Numbered from the stretch's first letter, positions 1 through 12,977 are shown. The stretch: 64,000 nucleotides of DNA from Tetradesmus obliquus (GCA_030272155.1 CP126200.1:1922001-1986000); one strand, 5' to 3'. Notes: generated by a model not told the origin, from the sequence alone. Numbers and translations: made by a program.

Positions 1-1071
1 GCTGTTTATGGCGCGCCCGATCTGCATCAGGATGCGCTTGCGCTGCGCCTCCGCGTCCTCCTTCTGCCGCTGCAGCTGGTCCAGCACCAGCGCCCGTGCC
101 GCCCTGTAGTCCGCCTGCAGCTCGGCAAGGCTCTTGTTGCCAGGGCACGCGCCTGAGCGCAGCACCTATGTGTTTGTGGTCAGGTACAGGGAGCACAGCA
201 GCAGTGCAGGGTAAGCGACTGTGTAATGCTGTGGTTCGCATGCACCTCGGCGAGGCGCTTGTTGCCGGGGCACGCGCCGGAGCGCAGCATGTGTCTGTTT
301 ATACTTGCGCCTTGCTGCATCAGAATGAATTGTTACATTTGCAAACGGGGCTCGCCAACCCCAAACCCGAGCCCCAACAACAACACCACAGTATGTTTGT
401 AGTAGGGTACAAGCAGCACAGCAGCAACACAGTGTGAATGGGGGTGTCAGGCAGTATGGTGTAGCAGTAGTGCCATAGAGGCACTGGGCTCATCTCTGGT
501 GCATTACAGCAGCGATAGCGGCTGGTGCGCAGTGCGCACTGTCTGTGTTCAGCTGCAACCCCCACAGATCAACCTCATGATGCGGAAGTCAAAACTTGCA
601 GCGGCGCTGCCCCTCAACCGCAAGCACTCAGGCGCAGCAGCAGCCTCACCTCTGCCAGGCACTTGCCAGCCTCCATGCCCTGGCCATACTTGCCAGTGCT
701 CCAGCCCTGCTTGGCGCCGCCAGTCAGCGGCCCAGTGCCGTTGTAGTAGCTGGCTGCATTGCTGGCCAGCAGCTGCCCGGCTGCTGCTGTCATGCCGCCA
801 GGCAGCCTGCCAGGCAGAGGCATGCTGGCTGCACCAGGGCTCAAGCTCCTGCGGCCTGCTGCAGCTGCTGCTGTTGCTGCTGTTTGCATGCCCTGCAAAC
901 CCTGTATGCTGCTGCTCAAGCTGTCCAGGCCGCCAGTGTGTGGCCCGATTTGCTGGTTGCTGCAGCTGCTTGGTGAGTCTGCACCAGGGACCGGTGATGA
1001 ACACATTTGCAGTGCTGGCAGACCAGCAGCAAATTGGGGTGCTAGCTGTGTGGTGCCAGGAGCGTGCTGCA

Positions 1072-1111
<40 letters not shown>

Positions 1112-2768
1112 AGATGACACTTCTGCAGTGCCAGTGCTTTGCTGGTTATACAGTTGCAGCATCTGCTCAGCAAATGCCCTGCCAGGCAGCTGTGTACTGC
1201 CAGCAGCAGCAGCCTGCCACATCTGCTGCTGCTGCTGCGCCAACTGTGGGTGCTGCAGCAGCTGACTAAATGTTGCTGAGTTGCGCTGACCTGGCACATG
1301 CCCTTGCATGTTATGCTGCTGCTGGTGTAGCTGCGTTGCGCTGTTGCTGGCGCTGACTCCACCCGCAGTGCTTGTGCCCCTAATGGCAGCAACACTTGGC
1401 TTCAGGGATATCTTGTAGCTGGTGTATTGTGACCCTTGCTGCTGCTGCTGCCTGCCCCTGGCACCTGTTGACTTAGCACCTGCACACAAGCAAGCATAAG
1501 CAACCAGCTCCTTCAACCGGCAGCAACCCAGCTCACACATCAAGAAGCAGAACAAGCTACACAACCGCGCTGTAATGCATGCTGGGTCACACAGCACCTG
1601 TCTTTGCATGCAGCTGCTATTTCTCGTCAGATGTCCCATGACACACCACCATGCATCTGCCTTCCATGCCAACAGCCCAGCAGCATGAGAGCCTCACCTA
1701 ACGCTGTTAATATGGCCAGGTGCTGGGCCCACTTGTCAGGGAAGGCTGCTGCCACTTGCTGCTCAATCGCATCATAGTAAGCATCAGATGCGGGGTCGAT
1801 GCCCTGCTCCACCAGCCCGTCATGCACCTGCAACAGCCACACAGCACCGCTGCTCATGCATATACTACATGGCATGGTTTTTGATCAATATGCCGCTCAG
1901 CATAGCGGCAGCTCCATAGGATCAGAAAGAACCAGTTAACGCAATGCAAGGAGCCTGTACGTACGGCAATGCTGCAAGCTCACCTGGTATGCCAGCTGAG
2001 TCATCTCTGTATCCGAGCCGAACCAGCTGTTACGCTCCGCCCAGCTCAATGCCTTGGGCTCCGGTGCAACCTCTGCTGCTGCTGACGGTGATACTGCACC
2101 GCCCTGCTGTTTTGCATCCGCAGCATCAGCTGGCCGCAGCGGCACCGCCAGCGGCCGCACGTGCGTGTCAGCGGCTGCAATCGCAACCATGACTGGGCTT
2201 GCGCCAGGGCTGGTGCCTAGCGTCTCAATGTCTGTGACACTCATGCGCACAGGGACCAGCGTACGAGGCTGGTTGATGGACGCTGGCAGGCCACTGGGCA
2301 TCAGCATGCCTGCAGCACCAGTGCCTTCATAGTGCACAGCATCTGCAGGCGCGCCACCTGCTGCTACTGCTGCTGCCGCTGCGCTGTTTGTTGCCATCCC
2401 AGGTGGGAAGACGCCAGCTGCAGCCATGGCATCTGCATGCATGGTGGCATTATACTCCGGGCCCTGCTGCTGCAGCAGCTGCTGGAACTGCTGCTCCATG
2501 GCTGCCAGCCCAGGGAAATCATCCACCCCACCAAGCTGCTGCTGCTGTTGCTGCTGCTGTATGTAGCTGCCCCCAACACCAACACCGCCATACCCTGATG
2601 GTCCCACAGCCCCAGCTGCCCTGTAGTAGCTACTAGGGCTGACGCTGCTCCCTGCGCTGCTGCCAATACCAGCAGCAGCAGCAGCAGCACCAGGCCTGCC
2701 TGCAGCTGTTGGAAACTTGCTGCTGCTGCCAAGCCATGAGGGCGAGCCGCCGCTGCTACCGCCCAATC

Positions 2769-2815
<47 letters not shown>

Positions 2816-3938
2816 CCACTATACACAGGGCTCATGTGCATTGGCCCTGGGCCGGCACCAGCACGTGAGGCCCCGGTGCGAGGTGGTGTAACAAAAGCTG
2901 GCCAGCTGCTGCGGCTGCTGCTGGCCCCTGGGAAGGCTGGCAGTGAGGCAGCCATCTTGTTCAGCAGCTGCATGCCAGCTGGAGGGCTAGCACCTGCACG
3001 TATACTGTTCAGACATGTTGAGGTATTCCAGTTCTGCTGCTGCTGCTGCCTGGGCTTGCTGCCCGCCCTGCTGCCCTTGCTAGGGCTGCTGCTGCCGTGT
3101 GGGTGGCTGAGCAATGCTGGCAGGCTGTGGCGCAGCAGTGCATCTGCTGAGCTGGGTTTGATCATGCGGCCACCACCCTGCGTGCATACACAGCGAGCGG
3201 CAAAGCCACAAACAAACGTTCATGGAGGCCCTACCAACAGTCATTGCCACACACATAAAGCAACACTGCATGCTGTTTTGCGGCACTGAATTGCAATTTT
3301 TCATTGCAGCAGGCCCATCCGCTTGTAGGAACAACATTCCTCCAAGCCAACAAGCATATCACTGTGCTGCACAAACTAGCGTCCTGCTGTGCTGGTCACT
3401 CCACCAACGTGCTCCGGCATGTGCTGGCAGTGAACTCAAGATCAAATAGTGTCGTGTTGGTTGCCATGCCACCCACCTTGCCTTGCTCCCCACTGCTTTC
3501 GCGCAGCCTGCCGCCCTTCATGCTGCTGGAGCGGCTGCCGCGCTGCTCTGCGGCAGGTGCACTGCTGGAGCCGTAGCGCAGCGCATCCTGCACATAAGTC
3601 GCATGCACTTGCACTTTGTCAAGCTGAGCTGTGACAAGGACCGAATGTGCATTCCCTCCCCCTGCATCGCAGGCAGCCTTAGCGCCGCACTACACTGCCA
3701 CATTCGTTGCAACCTAGCAGCTGGCGTGCTGCTGCATGTTGCATGCATGCAGGGAGCAGACAAGTTGAGCGCAATAACACACCTGCACCAGTGTCGGCGG
3801 CAGCGCCTGTAGCACTGCGCCCACGTCAGCGCCTGGGCTGGTCAGCTGCGTGATGGCACCCGCCAGTGAGCGGCAGTCCTCCTGCAGCGCCTTGATCATG
3901 TCGCGCATCTCAAGCACCATCTGGTCCTGCGGCAGCAC

Positions 3939-3972
<34 letters not shown>

Positions 3973-6245
3973 CCGAGGTCAGCATCTGCTGCACACAATG
4001 CCACATGTTCAGTCGGTCTGCCAGTTGAGTACTGCCTGTCTGTGTGCGGGACACGAAGGCAGCCACTCTTAATCCTGCAAACCTCCCCTGATGGCTTGCT
4101 GTGATGTACTTTGCGCAACTGTCGCTTTTAGCTGCGATAATTGCTCTCAGACGTAGATCAGCTGCGTGCAGCCGCACCTGCGGGTCCATCATGATCACCG
4201 GCTGGCTCTTGATGCGCAGCGCCATGCTGGCAAAGTGCAGCGTGTTGAGGCTCTCCTCGGCATGCGCCTTGAGCGGGCTCAGGCACGCCAGCATCAGCGC
4301 ACGGCCGCCGCCTGCATCAAGTCACGCCAGCAGCCAATGCAAGTATGCCGCACACGCAAGTCTGCTTCGCAACTGTGCATGACCTCTGCAGATGAAGTTT
4401 CTGCCCATGCCCAATTGACTTTTTCAGTGCTGTACACCCAGCCTGACAAGCAGCTGGGTTTTCATATGGAAGACAGGCACTTTACATTTGCCGTACCTCG
4501 CAGGCCGTCCCACAGCAGCTGCGTAAGGCGGCTGTCCCGATATGGCACATGGCCTGTTACGCCGCAGCCACCGCGGACACTCAGCGCTGCAAGCACCTGC
4601 CATGACGCAACAGCAGCAGCAGCACGTACAGGTGTGGTACATGCGGCAGCACAAATGCCTAAGCTGTGCAACCCAGTACCAGCACAGCGACGCCATTCAC
4701 AGCATCCGTTGCATCAATTTATGGTGCCAGGCAACACCCGCGCATCTGCTGCACCCCACCTGTCCCAGTGTGAACAGGCTTTTGTTGATGTGGCCAGTCT
4801 CCCGCACCGCCTCGCGTGCGCTGCTGCCTGTGTCTCGCAGCCGCTCACTGCCAGCAAGGTCAACCAGCACCAGCTTGCCGACCCTGCAGCAGCACGCACA
4901 CAATCACTCAGCAGTGTCAGTACTACAATGAAAAAATGTCTGCTGTAGGCACAACATGTTGTACGTGGTGCAGCTGTCATTCTTGGTGCTAAGAACTTCA
5001 TCCACCAGAGCCAATGCCGACCTGTTGCTGAATGACTCATGCACGTGGCGTGCTGCACGCTGCTTTCCTGCTGACATCTGCAGACAGCGCACAGCCACTC
5101 CAGTTCAGTGGGGCAGCTCACCTGTGCACGCCGCCTCGTGAACCCTGTTGCTGCGCACCAGGCAGCAGCTCCTGCGAGGCGATGTTGAAGGTGATGAGGC
5201 AGTGGCTGCGGCTGCTCAGGCTGTTGAGCTGGTGCGCGCGTGTGTGCCTGTAGCTCAGCGCGTCTGCCATCAGCAGCAGCGCCCGAGCTGCATCTGGCGC
5301 CTCACGCTGCGTAAGACCATCCACATAGAAGGCCTCGTCTGCACCTTGACGCACCTGCATGTGGTACACCCAGCATACCGCTAGTTGATTGCACACCAGC
5401 ATGGGCTGAGATCTGTACGAATTTATGGGATGCCTGCACCACATATTGGCTGTTGATGTGCAAATGTGTGCCGTGTGCGTCCCTGGCTTTCGAAGCAGCT
5501 GACTGTGAAGTGGGCTGCCAGCGGCTGCACAGTGATCAATCAACGCAAAGTCCTGCTCAGCTGATCCCATGCTCAGTCTTGCTACCAGCAGATGCTGCTG
5601 TGCGTCAGCTTTGCCGCAGAGGCAGCGAGTCCATCCAGGCCTCTGCTTACCTGCAGCTGCTGGGACTTGTTGCGGGCTAACAGGTCTGTGACTGCCTCAT
5701 TGTATATCTCGCAGCATGACGCCTGCACACGCCAGGAGCAGTCCTGCTGCCGCGCGTTGATAATGCTGTACAGGTGTGCCACGCAACGCGCAAGCAGGCC
5801 CTCATCTTCCTGCAAGCTAGGCGCTGCAACCCCTGCTGGAGCCGCTGCTGTGCCGCTGCTGTCAGGCCTGCTGCTGTTGCCACTGACACTGCCAAGCTGC
5901 GGCTGATCAGCTTGCATGCTTGCCGCAATGGCATCTGCTCGATGTGCTGCTGCTGAGGAGGGTGTCAGCGGCGTTTGCGGCACTGGTGTTGACCTGCTGC
6001 TGCCTGCTGCTGACAAGGCTGCTTCCTGGAATCCAGCCATGCTGGGTCCAATGATCGTATATGTTTTGCCGCTGCCTGTTTGCCCAAATGCAAACACTGT
6101 GCAGCAGTAGCCATCAACAGCTGCCTCAACCTGCAGGAAGAAATGAAAAGTCAGGGGCCGCAGCAGGTGGTGCATGTTGGTGGGCAGCTGCTGCCAGCAG
6201 GGCACAGCTCAAGCTGCGGGGCTGCTGACAAAAGCCCTGAATTTC

Positions 6246-6277
<32 letters not shown>

Positions 6278-7406
6278 GTGGCAAATGAACTTGCAAGATT
6301 TGGCATTGCCCACATGCCCCGATGCTGCTGGCGCTGCAGTCAACGCCACCTCATGGACAATGGTGAGTGGAACTCCTGGTCGAACCAAACGTCTACTGCT
6401 CAGGAGCTCACCAGTTCATCAATGCCGCAGGTGTCAAACAGCTGGGCCTGCAGCACCAATTGCACAGCATAGATGAGCGTGGCAGGTGGAACCTTCGAGA
6501 TGATGCTTGGTTGCACTGAAAAGGTGCCAGAATACTAGGTAGAGCTCCGCATCTGCTGCTGCGTGCACGTCAGGTGCTTGCTAGCATACTAGCCAGCTGA
6601 CACACAGCACCAGCGTTGTGTGTGAGTGAGTGCGGGCCATTTTTCCCTGCTCACCTGTGTTGTGCTGCCTGTCAGGCATGCGTCAAAAGTATACGCCTTG
6701 GCGTCCGGCCTGGTTGCAGCAGCAAGAGCTGGCTTGCTGGTTTCCCGCTCGGCCAGCGCCACCTAGCGGCCACACAACAAGTGGAGTGTTATCTATCTGT
6801 GGCTTCATGTTGCACAGTAAGAGCATCACCTGTTTCCCGTTGCTTTGTGAAGCTGCTTGGGCGATCACTGGACCATGAACCACCAGCATCCACGTAGATG
6901 CTTCGTTCACGCAGCCTGCAGGAGACCTGTATGCCTGACAATTGTATTCACTGTGTCCGGCATAGCACCTGCTGCCATGGCTCATGGTGCACACAGCCAA
7001 CGCTATTTAGCTAGAGCTGCAGTGCCCACACATGCAATACGACATATTTATATACATCCACCTGCTGTCTCTAATGGAGACACCCACCTGCACCTTGCGC
7101 CCATCTGCTGCGCATGCCACTGCCACTGGCTCTGAAGCCTCATGAGGCAGCACAGGGCGAACCCTTACCGCCACCTGCACCAGTTGCGAGTGAGGAAGGG
7201 CTCATGCTCCCCAGCAACATGCAGCATGCCCCATCATGTGCCACAAGCATGCGGCTTGCACAGTGTGTGCCGCACATGGCATGAGTGCTGTGCTGCTCTG
7301 GGGCTGTGCACCTCGCATACAGCAAGCATGTGCATATGGAGCCTGGTTTAAGTACCTGGATTCGGCTTCCAGCCTCTAGCTCGTCATTTCCAGCCATGTG
7401 TACCAT
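1..7406 (-). CDS. Kinesin motor protein, N-terminal motor, 3' end cut by window
   Basis: Microtubule motor ATPase. Exons by phase-consistent GT-AG joins: 7356-7406, 7088-7174, 6655-6762, 6412-6447, 5651-6130, 5122-5354, 4760-4883, 4497-4596, 4178-4311, 3783-3926, 3477-3587, 1984-3177, 1698-1827, 650-1479 and 1-165 (continuing), giving 1309 codons so far. Start ATG at 7406 (MVHMAGNDELEAGSRIQ) or in frame at 7397. Motor landmarks: VAVRVRPVLP, Walker A GQTGSGKT (about residues 110-117), switch I NSLSSRSH (298-305), switch II DLAGSE (340-345), HVPYRDSRLT, and a neck-side LNTLHFASMALRIKSQP. A low-complexity insertion of about 80 residues follows Walker A, where loop 5 lies in other kinesins. The tail is Gln/Ala-rich; the last visible exon (QADYRAARALVLDQLQRQ) is predicted helical, possibly coiled coil. 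The subfamily is not clear; the neck resembles kinesin-12/KIF12-like proteins, which is only a guess. Confidence 0.9.
241..300 (-). repeat. Copy of kinesin exon 15 start inside the preceding intron
   Basis: About 60 bp closely matching 118-175, which spans the acceptor and first codons (GACPGNKSLAEL) of the last visible kinesin exon. It lies upstream of the real exon in transcription order. Confidence 0.8.
1072..1111. repeat. CTG/CAG microsatellite in kinesin tail
   Basis: Perfect trinucleotide run of about 13 units, read as poly-Gln in the minus-strand kinesin exon 650-1479. Confidence 0.95.
2771..2813. repeat. CTG/CAG microsatellite in kinesin tail
   Basis: Perfect run of about 14 units inside exon 1984-3177, read there as poly-Ala. 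The same triplet encodes Gln in the next exon, so frame is not conserved between tracts. Confidence 0.95.
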
Positions 7407-8122
7407 CAGCTGCAGCACGACTGTGTGCTTCCTTGCCGGCTCTACATCATGAGTCGCAGCCTGCTAATGAGTAAGCAACTTAAATTCATTTCAATACGTA
7501 CATGCGTCAGCCCTGTGTTTCCGCATGCGCTACCAATTGACCGCATCACATACGAAAAGTACAGACGGGTCGATAGATTGCACGCCAGCAACGACACAAG
7601 TAGCGCTCAGGCCACCACGCATAAAACCTAATTAAATTTGTTGCTGTAGTGCCATGCTAAGGGACGGCTGCCAAACTAGGGTTGTGGAGGTGCTTGATCA
7701 GCTGGGGCAGATACCAAGCATGAAGGGCTATATCTGCGAAGCTGGATGAGCAGAAACCAAGCATAACGCACCATAAAAGTGTTCAATCTCTCAGACAGAT
7801 GCCAGAGCATGAATAACCCTGACACAGCTGGCTTGGCCTGGTGGCAGTAATGCTCAACCTCACACATGTACCACACCCGTGTACATGCACAGCCATGATC
7901 ATCGAATACTGCTGTCTGCAGCAAGCCCAAATTGCTGACAGCAACACTTTGTAACACTTTTAGATTGATACTGGAACAGTGTTACCCTCACAGCCCACCT
8001 GCCAACTGTCCTGCAGAAAGCTGGCAGCTTGGTGCACAGGATAGGGCACAGCTAGCTGCACCGCCCCAGACCGCCCTAACAGCTACTGCTTGTATACATT
8101 GCTAAGTGGCTAATGCTGGCGC
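7407..8122. other. Intergenic, kinesin 5' side to DA1-like 3' side
   Basis: Both flanking genes run leftward. I find no convincing exon here and no TTACA (minus-strand TGTAA) close behind the DA1-like stop. Confidence 0.6.
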
Positions 8123-11100
8123 TCATGCGCTCCAGTTTGGCCATTGGCCGTGCGCAATAACATGCTCCACCAACGCCTTCAGCCCCCGCATCTGGAACTT
8201 CTCCATGGCTATCCTGAAGCCATCGCCATACACCTCGCTGGTGTCGGTGCGGATCTGCACACAGCAGTCACGGAGTAGCATTAGAGTTGACTACTGGCAG
8301 CATGGTGACAGCGCGTGCCAGCGTTTGGCTCCACGCCACATTTTTTAAACTAGCAGACTGACAGCTTTTGCCAGCCGGCGCAACGCACCCTGCAAGCGGC
8401 TGGCAGCTCGTGAGGAGGCATGTGGATGTGCAGGCCACTTGGTGCTGCTGGTAGAACTCAGCACAGTACTGGCATGCGCAAAGACAAACCCACATAACAA
8501 ACATTTCTCGTCATTTCTGCAGGCAGGCTCCTCCAGCAGCAGCTGCCACCTGGTAGCCCAGGTACGACAGCAGCCGCTGCTGCTAGTGCCAGCGGGGTTT
8601 AACACAGCAATCTCTCTGTCAAACTGGCATGTAGAAGCCTCAAGTCATAATGCAGGATGTCTCCGCATGCATGCATGCATGCAGGCAGGCGGCAGCAGCA
8701 CCCACCTGGTAGCCCAGGTATGACAGCAGCCGCTCCTGGTAGCCGCCCTGCTGCTGCTTGGCCCAGAAGTCCTGGCTGTCCAGCCACAGCATAGCCACCA
8801 GCTGGCACAGACCCTCCTCAACCTGACAGGGCAGGAGCAAGCCACAGCAGTAAGGCACAGCATCAGTAGCACGCGGCTCAACGCAGCACCAGTGCAGGAT
8901 TTGCTAAGGTCCAGCCACAGCATGGCCACCAGCTGGCACAGACCCTACTCAACCTGGGGCGGCAGCAGCAGCGAGGCACAAATAGCATAACCAGCAGCAG
9001 CACCAGCAGTACAGCAGAGCGCTTGGGCGTCCTCAGATAACAGTCACAGGAACGCACACGGCACAAACACAGTGCTGCGCAGGCATGCCTCTGGGGCATG
9101 AATCTCGTTCAGTGTAAGCAGCAGCATTGTGCCAATCAGATACCTACACCTTTACATGACGCACAGCACAACAGCACCGTGTTTGCATACCAGCCGCAAC
9201 ACATGCCGACACACATGCCTCCTGTACGCAGCCAATCATGCTGCCGCCAATCACCCTTTGCCCACCTGCAGCACTAGCCCCGTCGCGTGCAGCTCTCAGG
9301 TACGCAAGCATCAGCGCATGACCAACAGCACCAAGGGGAAAACCCCCATGTAGATACAAGGCCCACCACACTACATGGACACATACATGCCTCATGCACA
9401 CGGAGACAGCAAGCTCACGCTGCCACCAGTCACCTTGTACAATCCTCAGTCACCCACCTGCAGCGGCAGCCCCGTCACGTGCCGCATGCGCAGGTACGCG
9501 TGCATCAGCTCGTGCGCCACAATGCTGCCCAGCAGCAGCCGCGGCAGCCCATACATCACCAGCAGCGCACTAACGCTGCAGTGCTGCTGCAGCGGCGCCA
9601 TGCGCGTGGCGATGCTGCTGACCGGCGCTGCGCCGAACCCTAGGCCCTGGCCTACTGCACGCACCACAGAGGGGATCGTCCTGCAAGCAGCAACCAAGGG
9701 GGAAGACACAGCAGTGCATGTGTGTCATGTCTGTGCAGGTGTCTGTATGTGTGGCCCCAGCTGAAGCACCAGCAGTCCCACCAGCACAACTCGCGACATC
9801 CCAAGGTTTGCTGCTGCAACAACTCGACTCGATAAAAAAGAATGCGAACCCACTCCAGAAGGTCCAAAGAAAAAACCAACACAGCACTCATGTGTACACG
9901 TGCGCCGCGCAGAGCCCGCGCACACTGAACAGCCTGCTGCTTGGAAGAACAGTGTGTCTCCAGCAGCCACCCCCGCACACTGAACAGCCTGCTGCTTGGA
10001 AGAACAGTGTGTCTCCAGCAGCCACCCCCGCACACTGAACAGCCTGCTGCTTGGAAGAACAGTGTGTCTCCAGCAGCCACCCCCGCACACTGAACAGCCT
10101 GCTGCTTGCAGGACCAATGTGTCCCCACCACACGTCATCCAAAACTTTGCTGCTGCAGAGCAACAAAAGCGGAGAACGCGACCCAACCAAAGGGGCCAAA
10201 GGAGCCGTAACACAGCACTCACGTGTACACGTGAGCCACACAGAGTCCCCGCACGCTGAACATGGGCGTGTGTGCTGCGTCCTGGCGCCGCCCCTCCTTG
10301 TGCGCGTACTCGTCCAGCACCGGGCCCTCCACCAGCAGCAGCGGCGCCTTGTAGGGGTGCGGCATGCCCATGTGCGCAAAGAAGCCCAAGATCTGCAGCA
10401 GGCAGGAGTGTTGGCTGCATAATGTAACGAAGCAAAAAGCAACCCTCATGCCTTCGGCATGCAATGATGCAAAATACTCCCTAGACGTCAGCCGAGCAGA
10501 GGGTTGTGCTGGGGTGGCGCAATGGCACAAAAGAGATGCAGTGCATCACCAGCAGCGATCAAAGTTGGGATTAAGGGTTAGGACAGTGGCAAGGTCTGCT
10601 CACCTCATCGTACAGGGGCTGGGCATCCTTGGTGTCCACCACTAGCGTGTCCAGGCACTCCAGGCACAGGTGGCGGCCGTCCTGCAAGGCAGAATAGGCA
10701 CCCCAGGGGACAAAGCTGTGACTGTATGCCGCAGCAATAGCAGCATTGACCGCAACCGGTGTTGCAAACATGATGGCAGCGCAAATTTTGAGAGAGGATA
10801 GTTACATGTGGGTCCTGGCACCATCTTGGATGGTATGAGCCACAACAGGTTGAACACAGGTCTGAGACCAGAAAAGGAGAGTGAGCACCGTAAAACACAC
10901 TGCACACCCTTGAGCACCAAATGACGAGCGGCAACGCTATTCAATAATGCCCTCCTGGTTTCTGTGCCTTACCTCATCCAGAAGGGCTAGACCAACTGCA
11001 TGCACATGCAGGAGATGTGCATGCGATCTGCCTGTGCATGAAAGCACTTGAAAGGCAGCAGCTGCAGGCTCACAACGCAGCACAGGCCCACCTGCAGAGA

Positions 11101-12977
11101 GGCCCACTCGCGCACACATCATCAGCCTGTGCACGGCGTGCGCATGCAATACGCCCGTACAAATCTCCAAAGATGCGTATGCCTCAAACCCTCAAGGCAG
11201 CAGCCGTGAGCAGCAGGCCCACCTGCAGCGACGCCCACTCATCGGCAAGCGGCTGCAGCCGCCCGCAGCTGCAGCAGGAGACGCTGCTATCCGCGTAGTG
11301 GCTGGGGCACTGCTTCAGCCGCCAGAAGGGGTGCTCGCGCCACTCTGCAGCAGCAGCAACACATGGTCTGGGATGTGAGGTTGCAGTTTGGTTGTGTCCA
11401 ACACTAGTGAAGACAACGACATTGCTAGTTCAACACGGACCGCTGCAGGCGATGTCAATGCGATGCTAGACGTGCAGAAATCAAATCTCAATACAGTGAG
11501 CAAAAGACGAGTGAGCTACATAGCGTGCAGACGTCAGATGGCTGCTGCCACCCGTGCTGCAGACTCCCACAGCCTGCTGCTCCTACTGCTGCAAGCAAAG
11601 CTGCCAGCACTTGCTAGCAGGCTTCCAGCCTGACCACAGAACAATAAACCCTACCCCACCTGTCTGCCCTGAGGGCCCCTCTGGTATGTACTGCTTGCAC
11701 ACGCTGCACACCGGGTGGAACAGCTGCTTGTGGCACGCCTCATGGTACGGCTGCTGGTCGTGGCCCACTGCAAAGGTGTTGGCGCCGCCATTGAGAGTCA
11801 GCGGCTGCTGGCAGCCGGCACACCTGCAGCGCAACATGCGACAGCATGGAACTGTTCAGTGACAAACTGAGCGTGAGAGACACATTCAAGTTGCAGTGCT
11901 GTGACAGGTGTATATCCACAGAGCAGACGTATCAGTCAAGCCAGCAGCCTGCATTGTTGTTTTGAGTGCTGCTGCATTGCAATGCTACACTGCAGCAGCG
12001 CAGCCGCACCTGAAGCACTCAGGGTGCCACTGCTGCCCCAGCGCCCGTACAGTGTAGCCAGGTGCCAGCCCCAGCCACTTGCCGCAGCCGCCGCACTGGC
12101 TGCCTGTCTCTGCTGCCATCTTCTGCATAGCAGAATCTAGCAGCTTCAGTGGCTTCTGCCATAGCGGCTGCTTGGCAGTACCACTGTTGCTGCTGCTGCC
12201 TTGCTGCGGCTGTTGTGTGGTTTGCTGCTGCTGCGGTCTGCTTGGTGCTTGCTGCGGTTGCTGCTGCTGTGGCTGCTGCGGGAGACCTGGCAAGTGCTGC
12301 TGCTGCTGTTGCTGCTGCTCAGGCAGCCTGGGGTACCCATAAGGGGGCTGCTGCACTGCTCCATTGCCGCTGCTGCTGTACGGTGCTGGCCCTGCTGGAT
12401 GGCTGTTGTTGCTGCGTGCAGGTGGTTGCTGCTGTGAGCTGCCGCTGGTGCCGCGTGCTGCTGCTGTGTTTCCTGCACGCGCAGGTAGCAATCGAGTTTG
12501 TGTTGGGAGCAAGAACAGTGCCTGTGCTGGGCTGTGCGTGCTCCAAATGTTGAAAAGGGCTGCCCTTAATGCAGAGAACTTAAACAACATGCAAATAAGG
12601 TGTCACCACAGTGCGACTTCATAAGTAAATGCATGCAGGCACTGGGAGCCCCCTGTGTGCGCTGTACATGGATACTGTGCTGCTGTGCTGCTGCAGATGG
12701 AACAACAAGGCCAATAGAATTGACAGGCTGTGAAAAACTGTTGCTCCAGCCACAAAGCGGCCAACCACAAGCTGGCCAGAACCGGCAAGAGTCTGCAGTC
12801 TTCAAAAACAGGCTGCATGCATGCATGGTAGCTGGCGGTTGTAGCAGTGTGAACAGCAGCAGCAGCTGCTGCAGTACCCAGCCAGCTACCTGCATCAGCA
12901 AGAGACGCTTCCAAAGCCAGCTTCAGCGCCAATTCTTCTTCTTGATCGCTTGTAGCATAGTAATGCCGGTTTGCCAT
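8123..12977 (-). CDS. DA1: DA1-like protein: ubiquitin-interacting motif, LIM domain, zinc metallopeptidase
   Basis: Homologue of plant DA1, a ubiquitin-activated peptidase that limits organ growth in Arabidopsis. Exons 12890-12977, 12010-12472, 11660-11823, 11223-11344, 10604-10681, 10223-10392, 9458-9680, 8706-8822 and 8123-8254 join in phase into 518 residues, close to Arabidopsis DA1 (about 530). Residues 11-29 form a ubiquitin-interacting motif ([17 protein letters not shown]); I see one, where DA1 usually has two. A Gln/Pro-rich linker precedes a LIM domain split across two exons (CGGCGKWLG...WHPECFRC, then CAGCQQP...CSVCKQYI). The C-terminal part has the family features [31 protein letters not shown], active site HELMH (418-422) in [15 protein letters not shown], then [17 protein letters not shown]. 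The protein ends in NWSA. Role in an alga is inferred from the family. Introns contain copies of exons 4, 6, 7 and 8. Confidence 0.93.
8546..8581 (-). repeat. Copy of DA1-like exon 8 end with donor
   Basis: Matches 8703-8740 (the codons for LLSYLGYQ and the donor) but lies downstream in transcription, in the intron before the last exon. Confidence 0.8.
8909..8957 (-). repeat. Copy of DA1-like exon 8 start
   Basis: Matches 8779-8824, the codons for [15 protein letters not shown], and lies upstream of the real exon in the preceding intron. Confidence 0.85.
9259..9322 (-). repeat. Copy of DA1-like exon 7 end (active-site side)
   Basis: Matches 9451-9514, which encodes the segment from HELMHA to the donor. 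It is degenerate and lies downstream of the real exon. Confidence 0.8.
9896..10130 (-). repeat. Exon 6 end copy plus 55 bp minisatellite
   Basis: Bases 9896-9932 resemble the end of DA1-like exon 6 (10219-10262). From 9921 a unit beginning CACACTGAACAGCCTGCTGC repeats at 9976, 10031 and 10086, an exact 55 bp period with near-identical units. The unit contains the exon-derived string that encodes FSVRG on the minus strand. Confidence 0.92.
11085..11112 (-). repeat. Copy of DA1-like exon 4 end with donor
   Basis: Matches about 11214-11242 (donor and the codons DEWASLQ) and lies in the following intron. Confidence 0.65.

Noticed and set aside
4960..5030. Possible echo of the kinesin switch II exon (frame reading ALVDEVLS)
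   Set aside because: Similarity to KLVLVDLAGS is too short and weak.
9921..10130. Regular 55 bp repeats considered as a CRISPR-like array
   Set aside because: Units are contiguous with no variable spacers, and the setting is a eukaryotic intron.
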